A stretch of 6,752 nt of DNA from Chlamydiae bacterium RIFCSPHIGHO2_12_FULL_27_8 (GCA_001796155.1 MGLU01000020.1:1-6752); one strand, 5' to 3'; counted from the stretch's first letter, positions 1-6,379 are shown. Notes: generated by a model not told the origin, from the sequence alone. Numbers and translations are program-made.

Positions 1-411
1 CTTAACGATCAGAAATATTCTTTGGAAGAAGTTAAAATGATAAACGAAACTAGAAAAATTTTGAATACAAAAAGCATCAAAGTCAATGCAACTTGTGTCA
101 GAGTACCTGTTGTTAGATGTCACAGCATCTCATTAAATGTAGAATTTAAAAATCCATTTATTTTCGAAGAAGCATATGAAACTATTAAAAACACTGAAAA
201 TGTAGTGATCCTAGAAGATTTTCAAAATAATAAATTTGCAACTCCCAATGATGCTTTTGAAAAAAATGAAGTTTTTGTTTCAAGAATAAGACAAGACATC
301 ACTAATAAAAATGCTTTAGATATGTTTATAGTTTCAGATCAGCTTTTAAAAGGTGCGGCTTTTAATGCTTTTCAAATTTTTGAGTATTATATTTCAAAAT
401 TTAAGAGTTGA
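1..411 (+). CDS. asd: Aspartate-semialdehyde dehydrogenase, C-terminal part (5' end outside window)
   Basis: This enzyme reduces aspartyl phosphate to aspartate semialdehyde with NADPH in the cytoplasm, the branch point to lysine/diaminopimelate, threonine and methionine. The reading frame is open from base 1, giving 136 residues here. The family usually has about 330-370, so more than half, including the NADP-binding domain and catalytic Cys, lies upstream of the window. Visible family features are the NETRKIL helix (residues 15-21 of the fragment), the ATCVRVPV strand (30-37) and the catalytic His41 in RCHS. Most homologues have RGHS there, so the Gly to Cys change is a mild oddity. The EVFVSRIRQD and SDQLLKGAAFNAFQI segments near the end are the conserved C-terminal block. 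The TTG at position 22 is internal, not a start, because homology continues upstream of it. The stop at 409-411 lies inside the convergent pseudouridine synthase gene. Confidence 0.93.
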   Translation, partial: LNDQKYSLEEVKMINETRKILNTKSIKVNATCVRVPVVRCHSISLNVEFKNPFIFEEAYETIKNTENVVILEDFQNNKFATPNDAFEKNEVFVSRIRQDITNKNALDMFIVSDQLLKGAAFNAFQIFEYYISKFKS

Positions 412-1050
412 ATCTATTTTAAATACTTTTTCTTCTTTTAATGTAGGATGAATCAAAGAAATTTCAACACATTCTAAAGCAATTTTTTTAAAATCCTTTT
501 TAGATCCATATTTTTTATCTCCCAAAACAGGATGGGATATATTTGAAAGTTGTGCTCTTATTTGATGATATCTTCCGGTTATAAGGTCTATTTCTATTAG
601 AGACAGATTATTTTTTTCTTTTAACACCTTATATTTCAAAATGGCTTTTTTAGCATTTGCAGATTCTTTTTGAACAATTTTTGCTTTAAAAGAACCATGA
701 ATTAAAAAGTTTTCTAAAACTTTTTCTTTTTCTAAAAAAATATTTTCGCAAACTGCTAAATATTTTTTATTTATTTTTTTATTTCTCATGTCTTCGTTCA
801 TTCTCGAAAGTGCCTTTTGAGATCTTAAAAAAACTAAAATTCCTGAAACCGGTTTATCAAGCCTATATAAGGCATGTAAAAAAACTGATTTTTTTTGAAA
901 TTTTTTTTTAAGATCATTTTTTAAAATATCCTGCAGATTTATAGTGCCTTCCTCCCCTTGTGTTAAAAAATCTGCTGATTTGTTAACAACCAAAAGATGG
1001 TTATCTATAAACAGAATATTATATAAGTTTTCTTTGTCTAACTGCTTCAT
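394..1050 (-). CDS. RluA-family RNA pseudouridine synthase, single domain
   Basis: This enzyme isomerises specific uridines to pseudouridine in rRNA or tRNA. The 218-residue protein has the family signature YRLDKPVSG (residues 62-70) with catalytic Asp65. It also has the LITGRYHQIRAQL block (156-168), followed by HPVLGDKKYG (173-182). It lacks the N-terminal S4 RNA-binding domain of RluC/RluD, so it belongs with the short RluA-like forms; the target uridine cannot be told from sequence. The ATG at 1050 lies 32 nt inside the 3' end of the upstream SpoU methyltransferase gene. It has no visible Shine-Dalgarno sequence, which suggests translational coupling. No better start exists downstream, because homology begins around residue 11 (NILFIDNHLLVVNK). 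It is the last gene of the leftward block and its stop overlaps asd by 18 nt. Confidence 0.92.
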   Translation of the reverse strand: MKQLDKENLYNILFIDNHLLVVNKSADFLTQGEEGTINLQDILKNDLKKKFQKKSVFLHALYRLDKPVSGILVFLRSQKALSRMNEDMRNKKINKKYLAVCENIFLEKEKVLENFLIHGSFKAKIVQKESANAKKAILKYKVLKEKNNLSLIEIDLITGRYHQIRAQLSNISHPVLGDKKYGSKKDFKKIALECVEISLIHPTLKEEKVFKIDSTLKF

Positions 1051-1825
1051 AAATTAAAATTGTTGCTGCAGAGGCTACATTTAAAGAATCCGCTTTGCCA
1101 TACATTGGAATTTTTATTTTTTGATCTGAATTTTTAAGCCAGTACTCACTTAAGCCCAGCTGTTCTGTTCCCATACATATTACCAGAGACATATTTAGAT
1201 CTATATCTGTATAAATTTTTTCAGTATTTGGTGTTGATGAAATTATTTTTATTTTATTTCTTTTTAAAAAGCCCAAAGCCTCTTCATTCGTCAATTCTAA
1301 TATTTTCTGAGTAAAAAGCGTCCCAACACTTGATCTTACAACATTTGGATTAAAAATATCTGTTTTTGGATCTGCAACTATAATACAAAAAACATTTGCA
1401 GCATCGCATGACCTTAAAATTGTTCCAAGATTCCCAGGTTTTTCAATAGATTCGAGTAAAACTATTAATGGATTTTTTGTTTTTTTAAGCTCTTTTTCTA
1501 TATCTTCAATTTTATGAGTAAATTTTTTAGCTATAGCCAAAAGTCCGTCCGGCCTATCTCTATAAGAAATTTTTTCAAAAATTATTTTGGGAAGATAAAA
1601 AATTTTAGTTTTTACTTTTATTTTATCAATTAAAACATCTTCATTAGTTCCTAAAAAAAACTCTTCACATACAAAAAGTGAATCAAATTCAATATTTGAT
1701 TCATATGCTCTTAAAAGCTCTCTATACCCTTCAATTAAAAAAAGTGAGTATTTATCTCTCTTATTTTTATTTTTTAATTTTATAATCGTTTTAATTTTTT
1801 CGTTTTTCAGCGATGTAATTTCCAT
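1019..1825 (-). CDS. SpoU/TrmH-family RNA 2'-O-methyltransferase
   Basis: A SPOUT-superfamily methyltransferase, which transfers a methyl group from SAM to a ribose 2'-OH in rRNA or tRNA. Of its 268 residues, about 1-100 look like the substrate-binding domain of RlmB/TrmH relatives (ITSLKNEKIK start, FLIEGYRELLRA at 29-40). The catalytic trefoil-knot domain follows, with motif 1 NLGTILRSCDAANV (132-145, Arg138 the expected catalytic Arg), motif 2 ICMGTEQLGLS (216-226) and motif 3 IPMYGKADSLNVASAATI (239-256). All three motifs look intact. The ATG follows the upstream methyltransferase's TAA by a single base. Family members modify G2251-type rRNA sites, tRNA G18 and other positions, and the target is not decidable here. 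Its 3' end overlaps the pseudouridine synthase start. Confidence 0.92.
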   Translation of the reverse strand: MEITSLKNEKIKTIIKLKNKNKRDKYSLFLIEGYRELLRAYESNIEFDSLFVCEEFFLGTNEDVLIDKIKVKTKIFYLPKIIFEKISYRDRPDGLLAIAKKFTHKIEDIEKELKKTKNPLIVLLESIEKPGNLGTILRSCDAANVFCIIVADPKTDIFNPNVVRSSVGTLFTQKILELTNEEALGFLKRNKIKIISSTPNTEKIYTDIDLNMSLVICMGTEQLGLSEYWLKNSDQKIKIPMYGKADSLNVASAATILIYEAVRQRKLI

Positions 1826-1826
1826 A

Positions 1827-2660
1827 TTAATTCTCTATAATAACAAAAAAACCGGCAGGCAGATTTTTTATTTTTTCTGATTTTGAATCTATTAGCATCT
1901 CATCTATAGCAATATTTTTATTATTATTAAAAATATCCTCAATTAGATTTTGCAAAACAGTTTTTGTAAAGCCCGGTGTATGACAGGTAAAAGCAAAAAA
2001 AGAGAAATTCTCTTTTAAAACATTTTTAGAAAGTTCTAAAAGTTGGCAAATATCTTCTTCAATTTTAAAAACTTCACCTTTTGGCCCTCTTCCAAAAGAG
2101 GGAGGATCCAATATGATACCATCATATTTTACTCCTCTATTTATTTCTTTTTTTAAAAATTTCATTGCATCATCTATTAAAAATCTAATATTTGAAATGT
2201 TATTTAGTTTCGCATTTTCCTGTGCCCATAATATTGTTGGTTTAGATGAATCGACATGAGTAATAAAATGCCCTTCTTTTGAAAATTTTATAGAAGCAAG
2301 ACCGGTGTATGCAAAGAGATTTAAAATTTTTAATTTTTTATTTTTATTTTTATTTTTATATTTTTCTAAAAGTTTATTTATCAAGTTAATGTGTTCGAAA
2401 AAAATTCCAATATGACCAAAATCAGTTAGCTTGATTTTCATAAAAATATTTTCAAGTTCTAGAATAAATGTATTTTTAAGATTATTTTTAATATCCCATT
2501 TATTTTTTTCTTCTCTTGAAAATATATAATCGGCTTTATGTAAAAGATCAGGATTTGAAAGTTTCCAAATAGCATTAGCTTGGGGTCTTACAAATATAAA
2601 ACCCCCAATTTTTTCTATTTTTCTTAAATCACCGGAATCTAAAAGCTCAAACCCTTGCAT
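1827..2660 (-). CDS. Class I SAM-dependent methyltransferase (COG1092 / RlmI-like)
   Basis: A Rossmann-fold methyltransferase of the group that includes the 23S rRNA m5C methyltransferase RlmI, in the shorter version without a PUA domain. Counting from the preferred start there are 277 residues. The N-terminus (ELLDSGDLRKIEKIGGFIFVRP) and KLTDFGHIGIFFEH match the short COG1092 proteins. The SAM-binding motif NLFAYTG lies near residues 113-119, and the acidic strand end THVDSSK follows. The catalytic-type motif DPPSFGRGPKGE is near 184-195. Membership is clear, but the substrate (probably rRNA) is inferred. I chose ATG 2660 because homology begins there. Upstream in-frame starts (ATG 2711, GTG 2723) add a hydrophobic stretch that is simply the cinA 3' end read in another frame. 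The gene overlaps cinA by 14 nt and has only a weak ribosome binding site, so it is probably coupled to cinA. Confidence 0.88.
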   Translation of the reverse strand: MQGFELLDSGDLRKIEKIGGFIFVRPQANAIWKLSNPDLLHKADYIFSREEKNKWDIKNNLKNTFILELENIFMKIKLTDFGHIGIFFEHINLINKLLEKYKNKNKNKKLKILNLFAYTGLASIKFSKEGHFITHVDSSKPTILWAQENAKLNNISNIRFLIDDAMKFLKKEINRGVKYDGIILDPPSFGRGPKGEVFKIEEDICQLLELSKNVLKENFSFFAFTCHTPGFTKTVLQNLIEDIFNNNKNIAIDEMLIDSKSEKIKNLPAGFFVIIEN

Positions 2661-3870
2661 TATTAAAAGACTCGTTATAATAAACTTTTTTATATAAAAT
2701 CCCAAGAGCATGATTAGAAGCACTTTCTATTACAAGCTCTCTATCCTTTTCAAAATGGAATTTATAAACGTCTATTATACCACTTTTTCTGCCAACTGCA
2801 ATATAAACTAACCCGATTCTTTTAATATCTGTTTCTCCAAAGGGTCCGGCAATACCCGAAACTGCTATAGCAAAATCTGCATCTGTAATATCAAAAACTC
2901 CTTTAACCATCTCAATTACAATCTCTTTAGAAATAGCTCCACAACTTTTTAAAATATTTTCATCAACTTTTAAAATATTTTTTTTAAGATCATTTGAATA
3001 TGTGACAAAAGATCCTAAAAAGTATTTTGAAGCCCCACTTAAAGCAGTGAGCTTTGAGGAAATTGCACCCCCGGTACATGATTCGGCTATACAAAGTTTA
3101 AAATTTTTATTTATAAATGCGTTATGAACAGCTTTTTGAATAGACTCTTCATAAAAAATATTTTTGTTATATTTTTTTTCTATTTCAGTTTTAAATTTTT
3201 CTATAATACCCATATCATTTGAAGTGAGTGTAACTTTTACAATACCTTGCTCAGGATATATCCCTATTTCTAATTCTTTAGGAATTTTTAAAGTTTTTAA
3301 AAAATTATCAACATCGATTTCTTTAACTAAAAAAATATTTAAAAATTTTTGAAAAACTTTTTTTTCTAACAAAAATCTTTCTTTTATTAATGCTAAAGCA
3401 TCTTCAAACATTTTTTTTAGTTCGAAAACAACTCCGGGAAGCAGGATAAAAATTTTATTTTTATATTTTATAAAAAAACCTGAAGCTGTCCCTATTGTAT
3501 TTTTTAAAATTATCGCATCTTTAAAAACTGTTGACTGTTCTTTTATTGAAGATATTGTTGAAAATCTTTTTTCTATATCTAAATAAATTTCTTTATTAAA
3601 AACAAGTTCAAGATTTAAAAAATCTGAAATAGTTTTTTTTGTAATATCATCAATAGTTGGTCCTAAACCACCTGTAATAATAATTAGATCACTTCTATCT
3701 AGAGCTATTTTAAAACAGTTTTGAATGTCATTTATTTCATCTTTGCATACACTATAAAATGTAGATGCAAAACCATTTTCCAAAAGTTTTTTACTTATAT
3801 AAGAAGCATTTGTATTTATTGTGTTACCTAAAATTATTTCACTTCCAATTGAAAGTATTTCTATTTTCAT
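2647..3870 (-). CDS. cinA: CinA: MoCF-like domain fused to nicotinamide-nucleotide amidohydrolase (PncC) domain
   Basis: Full two-domain CinA of 407 residues, close to the usual length of about 400-420. The N-terminal COG1058 domain (about 1-170) starts with EILSIGSEIILGNTINTNA and carries TGGLGPTIDD (66-75); in characterised CinA this domain has ADP-ribose pyrophosphatase activity. A middle linker (about 170-245) precedes the C-terminal PncC-type amidase domain. That domain has IAESCTGG (261-268, Ser264 the likely nucleophile by family), then GSFVTYSNDLKK (286-297) and AVSGIAGPFG (336-345). In characterised members it deamidates nicotinamide mononucleotide to nicotinate mononucleotide, recycling pyridine nucleotides after NAD breakdown. 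Both motif sets are intact. The ATG overlaps the lspA stop in an ATGA arrangement, so translation is probably coupled. No recA neighbour is seen here, although cinA-recA pairing is common elsewhere. Confidence 0.95.
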   Translation of the reverse strand: MKIEILSIGSEIILGNTINTNASYISKKLLENGFASTFYSVCKDEINDIQNCFKIALDRSDLIIITGGLGPTIDDITKKTISDFLNLELVFNKEIYLDIEKRFSTISSIKEQSTVFKDAIILKNTIGTASGFFIKYKNKIFILLPGVVFELKKMFEDALALIKERFLLEKKVFQKFLNIFLVKEIDVDNFLKTLKIPKELEIGIYPEQGIVKVTLTSNDMGIIEKFKTEIEKKYNKNIFYEESIQKAVHNAFINKNFKLCIAESCTGGAISSKLTALSGASKYFLGSFVTYSNDLKKNILKVDENILKSCGAISKEIVIEMVKGVFDITDADFAIAVSGIAGPFGETDIKRIGLVYIAVGRKSGIIDVYKFHFEKDRELVIESASNHALGILYKKVYYNESFNNARV

Positions 3871-4376
3871 ATGCTTTCTTTTCTATCAGACTTTTTGAAA
3901 GATAGAAGAAAAAGCAAAAAAATACCAATTGATACCATTGAATCTGCAAAATTAAAAACCGGATAAGAATATTTATATATTTGAAAATAGAACATATCTA
4001 TAACCTTGCCATAAAAGCAAAAATCCAAAATATTTCCTATTGCACCGGTAATAATAAATAAAAATGGAATATTTTTTTCTTTCTGTTTATTTAGCACAAA
4101 AATATATATCAGCAAAAATGATACGATACATATTCTTAAAAAAAATAAAAATTTAGTATACGAAGCTAAAATCCCCCAAGCCGCTCCCGTATTTTCAACA
4201 TGAACAATTGAAAAACTCATGAAAAAAAAATTCTTAAAAATTTTTAAACCGCCATATGGATAAATATTATTAAAAAAGTTCATTTTAGGAATGAAATTAT
4301 AAATATAAAATTTTGAAAAAATATCTATCGCTAGCAATGATAAAAAAATAAAAAAAATTTTAAAGTTTTTTTTCAA
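3867..4376 (-). CDS. lspA: Lipoprotein signal peptidase (signal peptidase II)
   Basis: An inner-membrane aspartyl protease that cleaves the signal peptide from diacylglyceryl-prolipoproteins. The 169-residue protein is of normal length, with hydrophobic segments at about 5-25, 74-95, 103-117 and 140-160, matching the four-helix topology. Conserved blocks are ENTGAAWG (61-68), TGAIGNILD (110-118) and FNFADS (141-146). By family, Asp118 and Asp145 are the catalytic pair. The position after Asp118 is Phe, whereas most homologues have Arg (NxxDR), an unusual substitution. The start is TTG (4374-4376), overlapping the TGA of the dksA-like gene as TTGA and preceded by AAGGA five bases upstream. The next ATG, codon 32, would remove the first membrane helix. 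A T9 run (coding strand, 4222-4230) encodes Phe50-52. Confidence 0.94.
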   Translation of the reverse strand: MKKNFKIFFIFLSLLAIDIFSKFYIYNFIPKMNFFNNIYPYGGLKIFKNFFFMSFSIVHVENTGAAWGILASYTKFLFFLRICIVSFLLIYIFVLNKQKEKNIPFLFIITGAIGNILDFCFYGKVIDMFYFQIYKYSYPVFNFADSMVSIGIFLLFLLSFKKSDRKESI

Positions 4377-4738
4377 AGAAGTCCTTTTTCCAATTTATCC
4401 TGCATATCAACTGTCATTGTTGCATATGGAATAGCTTTCAATCTAAGTATAGGTATTTCTTTTCCGCTTACATCACATACTCCATACGTTCCTTCATCAA
4501 TTTTTTCTAGTGCTCTATCAATCTGTCTTAATATTCCATATTCTTTACTTGACACTTCCATATTGATAGTTTTACCAAAATCATCTGTTCCTTCATCCGC
4601 CTGATGTTGTGAATAGCCTTTAGACTCATCTAGTTGTTTTACTTCTTCTTTTACCTCATTAATCGCACCGGTAATTTTCTCTTTCAATTTTAGAAGTTCT
4701 TCTTTGAATTTCTCTATTTCAGCAGGTTTTAGCGCCAT
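4373..4738 (-). CDS. dksA: DksA/TraR-family regulator with degenerate zinc finger
   Basis: Proteins of this family bind in the RNA polymerase secondary channel and modulate initiation, in some species together with ppGpp. The preferred start gives 121 residues. There is an N-terminal coiled-coil region (about 5-40, rich in Lys and Glu). An acidic loop, GYSQHQADEGTDDF (41-54), lies where the coiled-coil tip is expected. A helix LRQIDRALEKI (70-80) leads into the C-terminal finger fold YGVCDVSGKEIP (85-96). Only Cys88 of the usual C-x2-C-x17-C-x2-C set remains; the other positions are Ser91, Thr109 and Met112, so zinc binding is unlikely. Start ATG 4738 has GAGGA eight bases upstream and fits the family. 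The longer frame upstream to 4873 is nrdR read in another frame. It overlaps nrdR by 20 nt, and its TGA overlaps the lspA start codon. The sequence resembles chlamydial DksA as I remember it. Confidence 0.9.
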   Translation of the reverse strand: MALKPAEIEKFKEELLKLKEKITGAINEVKEEVKQLDESKGYSQHQADEGTDDFGKTINMEVSSKEYGILRQIDRALEKIDEGTYGVCDVSGKEIPILRLKAIPYATMTVDMQDKLEKGLL

Positions 4739-5225
4739 ATAGACCGTCCTCATTTTTATTGTTAATAATATTACAATTGTCTTCTTTAACAGAATCAATT
4801 GCGTCAAGTATTTCCTTAATATCTTTGAATCTTTTATATACACAAGCGAATCTAATGTAAGCAACAGTATCAATCTTTTGGAGGTACTTCATTACTATAG
4901 CACCAAGTTCCTGAGTAGCTATTTCTCTTAACTGCCTGCTCATTAAATCAGCAGTAATTTCATTACATAGAGATTTTACTTTATCATGGCTGACTCTGGT
5001 ATGTCTGCATGCAGCCATAATCCCATTAAATAATTTATCTGCAATAAAATCTTCGTAAGTACCATCTCTTTTTTTTACTTGAATAGTCAAATCAACAGTT
5101 TCAAAAGTAGTAAATCTTTGAGAGCATTTTAGACACTCTCTTCGTCTTTTTATCGCATACAAATCTGCAGAAAATCTAGAGTCTGTAACTTTAGATTCTT
5201 CAAAACTGCAAAATGGGCATTTCAT
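4719..5225 (-). CDS. nrdR: Transcriptional repressor NrdR
   Basis: NrdR represses ribonucleotide reductase operons in response to ATP/dATP. The N-terminal zinc ribbon has Cys3, Cys6, Cys31 and Cys34 (CPFC at 3-6, CLKC at 31-34), with the family signature RRRECLKCSQRFTTFE (27-42). An ATP-cone domain follows (about 46-136), ending in VAYIRFACVYKRF (121-133). The length of 168 residues is slightly over the usual figure of about 150, owing to a divergent tail after residue 140. The last codons of that tail overlap the start of the dksA-like gene. The ATG has a GAGG five bases upstream. It is the first gene of the leftward seven-gene block, so its promoter probably drives the whole block. No ribonucleotide reductase gene is in the window, so its targets lie elsewhere. 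Confidence 0.96.
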   Translation of the reverse strand: MKCPFCSFEESKVTDSRFSADLYAIKRRRECLKCSQRFTTFETVDLTIQVKKRDGTYEDFIADKLFNGIMAACRHTRVSHDKVKSLCNEITADLMSRQLREIATQELGAIVMKYLQKIDTVAYIRFACVYKRFKDIKEILDAIDSVKEDNCNIINNKNEDGLYGAKTC

Positions 5226-5273
5226 AGATACCTCAAAAAAAAATAAAGTTTCAATTTTTTAAAATAATTCTAT

Positions 5274-5279
5274 TTTATA
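5274..5279 (-). promoter_or_regulatory. Candidate -10 box for the nrdR operon
   Basis: The - strand reads TATAAA within GATATATAAAATAG, about 48 nt upstream of the nrdR ATG. No good -35 hexamer sits 16-18 nt upstream. In DNA this AT-rich such boxes arise by chance, so support is mainly positional: it is the only gap ahead of the seven-gene block. Confidence 0.25.
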
Positions 5280-5283
5280 TATC

Positions 5284-5313
5284 AAAAGAAGCTATAACGA
5301 AAAAGCTTTTTTT
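5284..5313. repeat. Inverted repeat / hairpin upstream of nrdR
   Basis: Arms at 5284-5293 (AAAAGAAGCT) and 5304-5313 (AGCTTTTTTT) surround a 10-nt loop. On the + strand this makes a 10-bp stem with one G-U pair, running into a T9 tract, which is the shape of an intrinsic terminator. No + strand gene reads into it. On the - strand one pair becomes an A-C mismatch, though a T-rich stretch still follows. It could be a weak backup terminator for the SPFH gene or an operator-like site. Confidence 0.35.
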
Positions 5314-5369
5314 TTATTAAAAAAATATTTTACACTAAAAAATATTTGAATATTTCTTTCATTTTAAAT

Positions 5370-5417
5370 AAAAAAAACCCCATTAAAAGCACTAAAAGTT
5401 AACTATTAGTGAGGCTT
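5370..5417 (-). terminator. Possible intrinsic terminator of the SPFH gene
   Basis: On the - strand AAGCCTC (5417-5411) can pair with GGGGTTT (5381-5375) using two G-U pairs, followed directly by the rest of a T8 run (down to 5370). An inner stem CACTAA/TTAGTG (5411-5406 and 5395-5390) with a 10-nt loop could stack inside. It overlaps the SPFH stop codon. The stem is imperfect, so this is tentative. Confidence 0.35.
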
Positions 5418-6379
5418 GTTTGTTTATCAGCTGTTTGCAGTTTTTGAATATTTTCAGAAAGATCTTTTTTATTTTGGCCATTATATTCGGAAAGATCTTT
5501 CTTATTTTGGCTATTATATACGGAAGTAGCGGTTGCAATAATTGAAGAAAGATCTGCTAAATTTGATGGAATTATCATTGTATTATTCTGTTTTGCAAGA
5601 TTTCCAAATTCTTTTATATATTGTTCTGCAATTCTTAAGGATACTGCATCTTTGCCGCCTTGAAGAGAAATAGCTTCAGCAATTTTTATTATTCCTGATG
5701 CTGTAGCTACAGCAATATTTTCAATCTCAATAGCTCTACCTTCTGCATTTGCAATAAGTTGTCTTTTATCACCTTCAGCTTGATTTATTTTAGCCTGCAT
5801 CTCTCCTTCAGATTGAGCAATTACCGCCCTTTTTTCCCTTTCTGCTCTCATTTGCTTTTCCATTGCATCATTTATTGTTTTAGGTGGTTTAATATCCTTA
5901 ATTTCATATCTATTTACTTTAATGCCCCAAGGATCAGAAGCTTTATCTGCAGCAGTAACAATTTTGTAATTTATCGTATCTCTTTCTTCAAAAGTTTTAT
6001 CAAGTTCAAGTTTACCAATGATACTTCTCATTGTGGTTTGAGCAATCTGAGTTGTAGCAAATAAATAATCATTTATTCCATATGAAGCTTTTTGCGGATC
6101 AACAACCTGTAAATATAAAATACCATCAACCTCAATTGAAATATTGTCTCTTGTAATACATATTTGTTTTGGCACGTCTATAGCTTTTTCTTTTAATGAA
6201 TGGGTATATGCAACTTTTTCAATAAATGGTATTATTAATCTAAGTCCTGACTCGAGCGTTCTATGGTATTTTCCAAACCTTTCTATAATTAAAACCTTTC
6301 TATGTGAAACCACATGCCATGATTTCAAAAAAATAATTAAAAAAAATAAAGAAATACAAATTGGAATAGCTAAATACAT
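5399..6379 (-). CDS. Stomatin-like SPFH/band 7 membrane protein (QmcA/paraslipin type)
   Basis: A membrane-anchored scaffold protein of the prohibitin/stomatin superfamily, thought to form large oligomeric rings and organise membrane microdomains or associated proteases; its exact role here is unknown. Of 326 residues, 1-20 form the N-terminal membrane anchor. The band 7 domain follows (about 24-180), with IIERFGKYHRTLESGLRLIIPFI (31-53) and the block ending VNRYEIKDIKPPKTINDAMEKQM (155-177). An Ala/Glu-rich coiled coil covers about 178-240 (MRAEREKRAVIAQSEGE...). The sequence is closest to the QmcA/STOML2-like branch. Residues 288-309 are an 11-residue direct duplication (YNSQNKKDLSE, YNGQNKKDLSE) in a polar tail. 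The ATG has a perfect AGGAGG five bases upstream. No NfeD partner, often encoded beside such proteins, is visible in the window. It has flanking gaps on both sides, so it is probably a single-gene transcript. Confidence 0.93.
   Translation of the reverse strand: MYLAIPICISLFFLIIFLKSWHVVSHRKVLIIERFGKYHRTLESGLRLIIPFIEKVAYTHSLKEKAIDVPKQICITRDNISIEVDGILYLQVVDPQKASYGINDYLFATTQIAQTTMRSIIGKLELDKTFEERDTINYKIVTAADKASDPWGIKVNRYEIKDIKPPKTINDAMEKQMRAEREKRAVIAQSEGEMQAKINQAEGDKRQLIANAEGRAIEIENIAVATASGIIKIAEAISLQGGKDAVSLRIAEQYIKEFGNLAKQNNTMIIPSNLADLSSIIATATSVYNSQNKKDLSEYNGQNKKDLSENIQKLQTADKQTSLTNS
5456..5521 (-). repeat. 33-bp tandem duplication inside the SPFH gene
   Basis: Two adjacent 33-bp units, 5456-5488 and 5489-5521, differ at four positions. 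They are in frame and encode YNSQNKKDLSE followed by YNGQNKKDLSE (residues 288-309 of the SPFH protein). The high nucleotide identity indicates a fairly recent duplication in the non-conserved tail. Confidence 0.9.

Larger units (their letters stand above)
5226..5398. other. AT-rich intergenic region upstream of nrdR
   Basis: This 173-nt gap has no coding potential that I can support. It contains the nrdR ribosome binding site (GAGG, - strand, at 5231-5234), a candidate -10 box, a 10-bp inverted repeat (5284-5313), a 7-bp-arm inverted repeat AAATATT/AATATTT (5340-5355), and the U-run of the putative SPFH gene terminator. Confidence 0.8.

Noticed and set aside
2661..2723. Longer N-terminus or signal peptide for the class I methyltransferase
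   Set aside because: The hydrophobic extension is the cinA 3' end read out of frame; the enzyme family starts at about ATG 2660 and is cytoplasmic.
3164..3352. + strand open frame of 62 codons
   Set aside because: Antisense to the middle of cinA, with no supporting signals.
4739..4873. Longer N-terminus for the DksA-like protein
   Set aside because: The extra 45 residues are hydrophobic nonsense from the nrdR gene in another frame; homology and a GAGGA site support the start at 4738.
5331..5346. Possible NrdR box (ACACTAAAAAATATTT)
   Set aside because: Only the left half resembles the NrdR-box consensus and the right half lacks the matching GTGT, so autoregulation is not supported.
5340..5355. 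AAATATT/AATATTT inverted repeat as an operator
   Set aside because: It consists only of A and T in the arms, and such palindromes are expected by chance at this base composition.
5759..6064. + strand open frame of 101 codons
   Set aside because: It lies entirely opposite the conserved SPFH coding region, is low-complexity Ser/Phe/Ile-rich as expected for antisense of AT-rich coding DNA, and has no ribosome binding site.
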